Source: Isoetes taiwanensis
Lineage: Eukaryota > Streptophyta > Lycopodiopsida > Isoetales > Isoetaceae
Direction of reading: 5' to 3'
DNA length: 64,000 nucleotides
Assembly: GCA_021234155.1 (NCBI GenBank)
Contig: JAJEKV010000041.1
Coordinates: 4,266,829-4,330,828, forward strand
Positions 56,680 to 64,000 of the stretch are shown in pieces. Position 1 is the first letter of the stretch, and each line of letters opens with the position of its first letter. The position numbers and the translations under genes are program-made. The notes under the pieces are model-generated. The model saw nothing but the letters and a program-made list of their open reading frames with translations, was not told where the DNA came from and searched no databases.

Positions 56680-59024
56680 AGTCATTGATGTTGATAGTGA
56701 ATGAAGGTGTTGGGTTGGAAATGATAGCTGGGTTGTTGATTATGGGTAAAAGCACGCTGTGTTGTATCAAAAACGCGCATTTTGACGCCACATTTTTATA
56801 CCTTCTTTGTGGTAGAATCGGGTGGCACATAGAGAAATGGAGATTGCGGGAGTGTGAAATAATGAGCGTCAGTTATTTTGAATTTTATGCCATGTCATTG
56901 TCCCTCTTCTCGAATTAGGAGGAAAATAATCACCTCTTCTTTTGTTTTTTTGCTGCTTCTTGCCGATTGAACCCTAATGGAGTCAGAATTGAATGCCACT
57001 GATTACACGATGAAATCTCTCCTCAAACAAGAGATTGTATCCTATGAAGATCTAAAGAAGCTTTGGGGTGATAGAGTTCCAAATAAATCTGGCTACGGGT
57101 ATTTCCCCCCAAATGTTTGTTTAAAACTGAAAACTTGAGGCATATGTTTTCTTGTACAGGTTGAAGAATCTAAGCAATGAACAATATAAGAAGTTCATGC
57201 AAATTTACAAAAGAATTACAAGGAAGCCACATACATGGGGTGAATGGCTCCTGGAACCTGGGCAGTGGCTTATTATCTGCATATAAAGGGGGAGGCTGTT
57301 AATTGGAAGAGCTTCTTGGATTATTGTAAAACTCCCGATGAGAAAGCAGAGGCCAGTTCTTCTAGACCAAAGAGAAAGCATAGGTAAATCCAACCTGAGC
57401 AGGAAGAAAATAGTAAAAATGACAGGGATGATGAAGACGATAGGAAAAAACCAAGTTAGGTTCCTCTAGACCACACATTCAATCTGAACTCACAATCAAA
57501 ACAGAAAAGCAGAGCAATGTTTTGAGACCAAAATATGCCATTGCAGGTATGCTCAATTATTAGTTGTATTACATTAGAAAAGAATCTCAAGCTTGACCTA
57601 GATTGTTTCTGTCAACACAGAAAATGTAACCTCAAATCCAGTTCAAGAATCAGGTATGTCTACTACCATTTTGCAGTGTAGTTTAGGTTCGTTTCTCATG
57701 TTGGTTGTATTGTCTAGTTGTTGGCATATTGTTTGTGTTCTAGTGATGAGAATGATGCTAGCATTTGTGGTGTGGTGTGTCTCCATCGTGGTGGAGTGGG
57801 GTGTTGTGCTACCAACGGTGGTAATAGTGCTGCAATATTGTGGTGCGTAGCATATGTGGGGTGACAGTAGTAGCAAGTGAAGTGTGGTGCACCAGTGTGG
57901 TGTGGTGTAGGTTATTGTGCCGCCAATAATGGTGATAGTGCAATCTATATTATGTGATATATGCAGCATGTTGTATGGTGTGTATTGTGTTGTGTTGTGT
58001 GGTGTGTACTGTGTTGTGTGGTGTAGGTTATTGTGTCGCCAATAGTGGTGATAGTGCAACCTATGTTTGTGTGGTGTATGCAATGTGTTGTGTGTTGTGG
58101 TATATTGGGCTGCTTTTTAGTGTTGCTACTTTGAGCTGTATGATATGGTATAGCGTGTTGTACTGCCAATTATGGTGACAATGGTATCATGTGGTGTGTG
58201 ATATGTACCATTGTGGTGTGGTGTAGGGTGTTGTGCTACCGATTGCAAAACCACTTTGTATGTGGTAAAGTGGTATAGGATGTTGTCCTGCCAATAGTGG
58301 TGACAATGGTGGCATGTGTGTGGTGCATCTTATACTACTGTGGTGTGATGGAGGGTGTTGTGTTGCCACTATGTGCTGGGAGTACCTTGTGTTGTGTGGT
58401 GTGTGATTGTGGTCTTCCATCAGTACGTAGCTTATTATATTAGGAGGTTGACATATATGGAGTGTTTTGTTTTGCAGACTATGACAGACTTGTGAAGGAA
58501 TGGTTGGCTGCAACATCAGCTAGGTTTGATAGATGCAAGCAATGATTGCAAGCAAACGAGGATAGAAAAAGTGATATCAATAGAAACATTGAATTGATGG
58601 AGCATAAAGCATCAAAAACTAGAGCTGATTTGCGCAGATGGCAGTCAATCATGACAACAAATCTGAAAGCAGCAGAGGGTGCTCGGGTTGTAAGCGAACT
58701 GAAGGATAAAGAGTTAAATGGTACAGTGTTACCTGGGCTGAGTCAATTGAACAAGGAACTAGCAAAAACTGAAATTGAGCTAAGGGCATGTGAAGCCTTA
58801 CTGCTTGAGCTACAACCTTGAATGCAAAGATTTGAGATTTTTTCTGAACGTACTGGCCATGACACTCCTTTAGATCCCGTGCTTCCAATGCTTCCTGATG
58901 CAGAAGAAGAGGGTGATGAAGATTGCTCATCTTGTAGACTGTGCCTGGAGGGTAAATCGTTACCAGTTGTGATAGCAGAATGCAATCACCAGTATCACAT
59001 TCCATGTTTATCATACCATTTGAG
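56680..59024 (+). pseudogene. Multi-exon PHD/RING-like coiled-coil gene, degenerate
   Basis: Exon-like blocks follow in order. An IDVDSE...NDSWVVD fragment lies at about 56680-56750. ATG 56977 opens an exon to 57114 (MESELNATDY, LLKQEIVSYEDLKKLWGDR). The block from 57160 reads LKNLSNEQYKKFMQIYKRI, then after a shift GEAVNWKSFLDYCKTPDEK. The last exon is 58479-59024, between TTTTGCAG and GTAAAC. It begins YDRLVKEWLAATSARFDR, continues as a coiled coil (SDINRNIELMEHKASKTRAD), and ends in a zinc-binding C-x2-C ... CNHQYHIPCL segment typical of RING or PHD domains. Such proteins are usually E3 ligases or chromatin readers. TGA stops at 58543 and 58819 plus indels make it a pseudogene. The end of the zinc finger is missing. 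Confidence 0.55.
57800..58380. repeat. TG-rich degenerate minisatellite in an intron
   Basis: Six or seven imperfect units of about 50-115 bp share GGTTATTGTGCCGCCAATA and GTGTTGTGTGGTGTA phrases. It lies between the exon-like blocks ending near 57655 and starting at 58479. Strand asymmetry is strong: the plus strand is G/T-rich. Confidence 0.75.
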
Positions 59025-59821
59025 GTAAACATTATCATCTGTAACCTCGTTCGCCTAATGTTTTGATGGAATATCGAGCCTCTATACAACTTCGCCTAAG
59101 CATTTAGAATATGAAATACAAGAGTGCGAACATCTACCAAAATAACTCAATATCCTAATAAGACTATCTTGACTGATATAACCAGTGAGATAATGTGATT
59201 ACTCCGTCGAGATATTGTACATGGAATTCCTAGATATACCAGGTGGATGTATGAATTGCAACTTTTACATCATAGCCCATTGGCGATATCCCATAAGACA
59301 TATGACATATAGTGCCTCTGTCTAACTGTTCTTGTAGACTTGAAAAGATCAGAGAGATAATGGAGGAATGAGGGAGGGAGGGAAACACTAACACTCTCTC
59401 ATTCACTTCCTCCGCGCTAATTGCCATCACCCTCCTTTTCTACAAGAAGAGTAAATACAAGAGAAATATTACCTTGCATATACTTTATGACTAATGGCTA
59501 AACATCTAACATCTTGTTTAAAATTTTAAGCAGAAATCAGTTTTGGCATTTAAGGCCTATCCGCATGTTAGATACATGCCAGATCCTCCTTCCGATCGTG
59601 CCTCCCCATATATTTTCTCCTCTTGTTCTTCTTCATATATCTTTCAACCTCTTTTCTTCGCATTCAAACTACCTTTGTCCCAAGCCTGTACTACTGCTAG
59701 TTAAGAAAAGGTGTTATATTAATCATAGCTTAAAACCTACAAAGATTAGACATTAAGCCCACATAGCAAAAACCAGAGATTGATTCTGTTAGCCATATAG
59801 CAAATGGCAGTTATAAAAACC
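59025..59821. other. Sequence downstream of the RING-like pseudogene
   Basis: A phrase at 59098-59160 (TTTAGAATATGAAATAC, CCAAAATAACTCAATATCC) matches 40805-40855. This shared repeat links the two loci. Otherwise nothing is recognised. Confidence 0.4.
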
Positions 59822-60005
59822 ACATTAACCATATTATCCAGATGATTACATAACCAAAATTGAGCATGATAGTCTGATCGAATCAGGCGAAATCCACATT
59901 CACCCACTAAGTTACATTAACCGCATTATCCAGAGGATCATATAAATAGAAACTGAGCCTGATAATCTGATCGAATCAGGTCAAATTTACATTCACCTAC
60001 TATCA
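59822..60005. repeat. 92 bp tandem duplication
   Basis: Units start ACATTAACC at 59822 and 59914. Both contain ATTATCCAGA and TCTGATCGAATCAGG, which includes a short palindrome GATCGAATC. Confidence 0.8.
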
Positions 60006-60186
60006 GCACCAGCATGCCAGAAGAGAATCAAAATTGCTAAAGTCTGCAAAGCATAGCTAAAAGGAGGAAGCAATCACAGTAAAGAATCCGGGACTGGAGG
60101 AACATCTAGGAAGGAGCGGTTGACATTGGGACCAATTTTGTGGGTAGGCAGAGTGCACCAGTTGATCTCAGTCCAGGAAGGAGCCA

Positions 60187-61000
60187 ATGGAGGTAACTCA
60201 TTGGGAACTCATTAAGGAGGACTTGCAGGATATTAAACGAGATCCCAAGACAAGCCTTGCATTTAGCCTTGTGGTAGTAATACATCGATTGAAAGTAGGA
60301 AAACCAATGCTTAGTCAACAGGCGGTTATGAGCAACAATATACTTATGGAGAATAACGGCATTATAGATCTCCCTGGCCCGCGATCACTATTACAAGGAC
60401 ATTCGTGCATCTGCCCTTGGAACACTGGGTACATGAATTAGAGATCTTGGAGCATGTGATGACATTAGTACTAGACGCCCCCAAAAAAAAAAAAAAACAA
60501 AAAACAAAACAAAAAATCCAATCTACGCAGATGCCATGGTACAGACTGAAACACAAGAACCACACTAGATGTAGATTTTGATGTTCAAATGCAAGAGGGA
60601 GCTCAGGATTATACACAGGAGCTAGAGATGAGGACATCAAATAGCACGTAGAGTACAGGTTTAGATCAACCCGAGCAGGACTGGCACTTCAACTTACAAA
60701 TCATGGGGTTTCAAGAAATAGGCTCTTGTTCGGATGATACCGAGACAATTGCATATCTTTTCACAAATACAATGCACATCTGAAGCCCAGGAATTTTTAC
60801 AGTATGAAGAGTGGGTGCTCAATGGCCAGACCGACGACGTCATCTTCTGGTGCATTTCTCGTCATCGCGGGATAGGCTATATATTCTACAACAAGGGTAT
60901 ACCTCAAGGGTACTCATTTTTTGCTGCAAAAGGATCTCTCCCCAGCTTAGCTTACTCGACGACATGAGGAGCTGTGTAAGGCTTGAGAGGTAAGGCTTCA
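60187..61000 (+). pseudogene. Coding-like fragments of unknown origin
   Basis: An 84-codon frame at 60187-60441 reads HWELIKEDLQDIKRDPKTSL and GIIDLPGPRSLLQGHSCICP. At 60734-60967 another reads EFLQYEEWVLNGQTDDVIFW. They look protein-like and may be pieces of the element whose tail follows at 61240 or of a captured gene. I do not recognise them. A-rich sequence near 60482-60515 separates them. Confidence 0.25.
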
Positions 61001-61099
61001 AAGAAAATGGGCAGTATACCGGGGAGACATCACTCATTTTTGACCAGTGGCCTCAAAATCCTTGGTTGGGTAACTTCTAGCTGCTCCCCTCCCCCCCCG

Positions 61100-61270
61100 G
61101 ATTTCTTTGTCTTGTTTAGTTTTCTTATTACCGTTTGTCATGTTCTACGATGGGGCTTAGTCCCCAAATCTCATTTGGGCTTAAATGCCCATTGTTATGT
61201 AACCGTCCCATGGCCCGTTGGGGCCCCCGTGGATGTAAAAAATTATCCTATCCTATCCTATCCTATTCTC
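61100..61270 (+). mobile_element. Non-LTR retroposon 3' end with an ATCCT-type tail
   Basis: GGGGCCCCCGTGGATGTAAA is followed by TTATCCTATCCTATCCTATCC and TATTCTC. A short-repeat tail after a GTGGAYGTAAAA-like end parallels the LINE tails at 37741 and 48681, but the 3' UTR differs, so it is a second LINE family. Confidence 0.6.
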
Positions 61271-61888
61271 TCTAAGCAAAAGCTTCAATTTGAATGTAGC
61301 CAAGACAGCCTGGTTGGGGTACCCGAATGCTCATGAAGTTTCATCGGATTTCTAATTTTCCTAGCCTTAGAATTCAAAAATAAGGCATTTAAGGGATAAG
61401 ATGATGCCACATCATTAATATCATGATGTGGCAGACATGAGGATAGGCTACAATTGTAGGAAATGTTGTTGGTTTTTTTTTTTTTTTTTTTTTTTTGGGG
61501 GGGGGGGGGGGGGGGCAAGCCTACTAATGAACTTTGTTGAAGATTAGTTACTACAAAAACTAGGAAAATGTTAGTTATTTTTGTTATTTCATCTCATCCT
61601 GAAGTTTACTGGGTGCAATTAATCCAGGACACCTAGTTGCGGCAGCCCCTGACATAAGCCAAGTGGCCTATTTGGCTGCTCCAAGCTTCTTAGGTCAATT
61701 CACTGACCTGTAGGGAACACCTGGCAGGCATCGCCCAGCCTAGCTGGGTCTGCTGTTGATGGCTTCAAGGAAAGCTCTTTGGCTTTTCCTTTGGTTCTTC
61801 CAACCAATCCTAAGGCGCTACATCACCATATTAATGGTTTTCATTCCATATCTAATGAATTGATTGGTCTTGCCCCCAGGCTTATAAC
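61271..61888. repeat. Putative LTR sequence of the minus-strand gypsy element, with a homopolymer run
   Basis: Reading on the minus strand, an LTR would begin TGTTATAAGCC at 61889 and run toward lower coordinates. Its far end was not located; LTR identity rests on the adjacent polypurine tract. A poly(T)24-poly(G)19 run occupies 61473-61515. Confidence 0.4.
61473..61515. repeat. Poly(T)-poly(G) homopolymer pair
   Basis: Twenty-four T are followed directly by nineteen G. Such a pair may be real or an assembly or sequencing artefact. Confidence 0.9.
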
Positions 61889-61889
61889 A

Positions 61890-61905
61890 TACCTTCCCCC
61901 TTCAG
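61890..61905 (-). promoter_or_regulatory. Polypurine tract of the minus-strand gypsy element
   Basis: The minus strand reads CTGAAGGGGGAAGGT and then ATGTTATAAGCC. This purine run followed by TG matches the expected junction between the internal region and the 3' LTR. Confidence 0.55.
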
Positions 61906-62109
61906 ATCCTTGGTCTCCAAGGATGATAGAGATTAGTTTGAAACTCACTCCCTGAATCACCCTGTGATCATGGTTTCAACTTCTAGTCCTTCAGAAACCC
62001 GTTCCCTGGGTCACCTTGTAACCATAGTTTCATAGCTCATGTTTGAGCGGATGTCCTACTTGCCATCCCCGATGCAAGTTAAAATTCTTTCTTACTTTGT
62101 AGGTAACTA

Positions 62110-62818
62110 ACCCCCTTCAAGGTTTCCATCAACCCCTCCGCGGTCTCCATAGGTTTTGATTTAAATGAGGGTTTTACTGCACATACTCTTCACTCTCCCA
62201 TGTGGCCTCGGAGAGTGGATGACCTCGCCACGAGATCAAGTACTCTGCAATATCTCTGTTGCGTAGCTTTCAAATGCGAGTGTCTAGAATCACCTCAGGA
62301 GTTACCTCAGAGCTCAGGGGTATTGTCGCCGGATCTATAATGTTGTCCATGGACAATATTTCCTTTTTGAGTTGGCTTACATGGAATATTGGGTGCATAT
62401 CAATTCCATCTGGAAGCTCTAACTCATATGATGTCTCATTGGCCTGTCTTAACACTTTGAAAGGTCCAGCATATCGGGCGTTAATTTGGGTATCTTACCC
62501 TTGACTAATGGCTACAAGGTCCCCACCTTGAGTGCCGAAGGGTAAACAACTCATAAGAATGCATACTCACCTTCCTTGAAGGTTAGCTCTCTACGATGTT
62601 TGTTGGCATTTACCCTGGCTTGATCTTGAGCCTTCTTTAAATTAGCCCCACACTGATATACTATTATGGCTTGCATATCCTCATATGGATAGCCGAATCA
62701 GTCTTTAAGGCTTCATTAGTCTCGACATAAGATCTCGGGTTCCTACCCATCATTGCCATAAAAGGGCTCATTTTGGTACCTATATGATACCCGTTGTTAT
62801 AAGCGAACTCAACACAAG
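62110..62818 (-). pseudogene. Gypsy integrase C-terminus and chromodomain, interrupted
   Basis: On the minus strand, CVEFAYNNGYHIGTKMSPF (near 62815-62760) is the end of the integrase core. After breaks come ELELPDGIDMHPIFHVSQLK (about 62425-62365) and a chromodomain (RDIAEYLISWRGHPLSEATW, about 62255-62196) preceded by a TGA. It is a chromovirus of a different family from copies 1 and 2. At 62818 it is interrupted by the dispersed repeat, which therefore inserted later. Confidence 0.88.
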
Positions 62819-64000
62819 CCAGAATGGATGCAAGAAAAAGATTTGCTGCACAGCTCTGCCGAAATGGATGAAATTTAGGCAGAATATGAGGCTTTAAAAA
62901 ATATAAGACACAGAAACAAAACCAAACCAGTTCCAACTAAAAAAATGAAAGTTTGGTCCCTCGACAATTCAATCTTCAAAAGCAAAGAAGAAAATGGAAC
63001 GCAGAATGATCATTCTGCCATAGCTGCCCTAGCAAGAAACTGAACCCTCCATATCCGCCATAGCTGAATACAAATTGCAAAACAGTGCATCGCCATAGCT
63101 TCAGAAAGCACACATAAATACAAAGGCATGGTTTTTAGACTCCAACAAAATTGACGAACTTCTGTCAAGCATGAAGCCTTCAGGCCGATTACTACCAAGC
63201 GTGAAGCCTTGAGGGATTACAGGGAAGTTCTAAATCCGTGACATGCAAATCCAGTCGTCCAAATTTAACCATTGCCCAAAAAGTCCCAATCTGATGGACG
63301 ACCAAATTCTAAACAACAAAAAAGCAAACACACACCACAAAAGAGTCATTGGGAAACCTACTGTCCTAAAAGAAAATTACCTTTTCACTAATGTCTTATT
63401 TAGGCTCGAAATAGGTTTGGATAGGTTTGGATACCACTTTTAATGTGAATGAAGTCTTATTTTATTCCAAGGCCCCCGCTGTAAAATAAGACACCTGGTC
63501 TTAGGCCCTGTTTCCACGGTAGTCTTATTTCTAAAAGTCACATATTTTATTCAATGATGTTTGGCCACCTATTGCCCTAAAATAAAATCACTTTTCCACT
63601 AAGAAATAGGTTCGGAATAGGTTTGGATAGGTTTGAATGCCACTTTTAATGTAAATAGAGTCTTCTTTTATTCCGGGGGATTTCTCCCGCCGTAAAATAA
63701 GACACTACTCTTATTTGAATATAGAACTAGAAATAAGACATGTCTTGTCTTTTAATGGTTTTTCGCTAGTATTTTAGTGGTGTCATATTTTATAACTATC
63801 ATGTAGTGGAAAAGCAAGTTTAAATTTGTGTGTCTCACTTTTAGCCTTGGAGTCACAAATAGTATTGTTATATATATATATATTTTGTGACTAATATAGA
63901 AAAAGGGTCTTATTTGAATATATAACTAAAAATAATTCGTGGTTTTCCACTAGTATTTTAGTGATGTCATATTTTATGACTACCATGCAGGGGAAAAACA
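62818..64000. repeat. Dispersed repeat, second copy, running off the window
   Basis: This is nearly identical to 52015-53200, beginning at the same CCAGAATGGATGC. It interrupts the integrase coding sequence, so this border is a real insertion or recombination junction. The other end is outside the window. A TA-rich stretch near 63866-63885 differs from the first copy. Confidence 0.9.

Noticed and set aside
57643-58516. Minus-strand frames rich in H, T and Y
   Set aside because: They are translations of the TG-rich minisatellite, not genes.

Overview
This window looks like nuclear DNA of a land plant with a large, repeat-rich genome. I infer a homosporous fern, with low certainty; a lycophyte or another seed-free plant is possible. 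The signs are Ty3/gypsy chromoviruses with plant-type chromodomains, an intronless PLS-class pentatricopeptide-repeat gene, short GT-AG introns in the host genes, and many decayed LINEs, hAT-like remnants and tandem repeats. I see no operons, no prokaryotic features and no rRNA or tRNA gene.

Layout. Positions 1-5476 are the 3' part of a chromovirus (copy 1), running from the gag zinc knuckle to a complete 1003 bp LTR. It sits inside an older minus-strand coding remnant (5477-6806). Two tandem arrays follow: a 37 bp palindromic minisatellite (6874-7058) and a roughly 255 bp repeat (7161-8140). Positions 9623-11933 hold LTR pieces around an antisense RT-RNase H remnant. Positions 11934-14842 hold a coiled-coil remnant, a hAT-like N-terminal remnant, a LINE 3' end and an intronless CENH3-like histone fragment. 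Positions 14989-17091 carry two 67 bp hairpins exactly 200 bp apart, a TATA box and a degenerate ORF of about 508 codons that I cannot assign. This lies directly upstream of chromovirus copy 2 (17226-24475), which has every domain but four frameshifts and one stop. A hAT-like transposase remnant follows at 24893-25800.

Host genes. A PLS-class PPR gene lies at 26841-28568, truncated by a frameshift in its E motif. A two-exon gene at 31498-33013 encodes an NYN endoribonuclease domain followed by a LOTUS/OST-HTH domain. An apparently intact ten-exon PP2C phosphatase lies on the minus strand at 41896-44630. A broken multi-exon PHD/RING-like gene lies at 56680-59024, with a TG-rich minisatellite in one intron.

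The remainder is mobile or repetitive: LINE remnants (34710-37760, 45028-45132, 48681-49285, 53290-54350 and a tail near 61240); an unassigned minus-strand ORF at 45354-46841 with a PBS-like site nearby; a Helitron-like 3' terminus at 47190; a 0.55 kb tandem duplication into which a LINE inserted; a nearly identical segment of about 1.1 kb at 52015 and 62818; and another gypsy 3' end on the minus strand (61889-62818).

The host genes are unrelated neighbours and do not form a pathway. The least explained items are the unassigned ORF with its hairpins upstream of gag, the CENH3-like retro-fragment, and the PPR gene next to an NYN-LOTUS gene. I did not find a convincing new defence or catalytic system.
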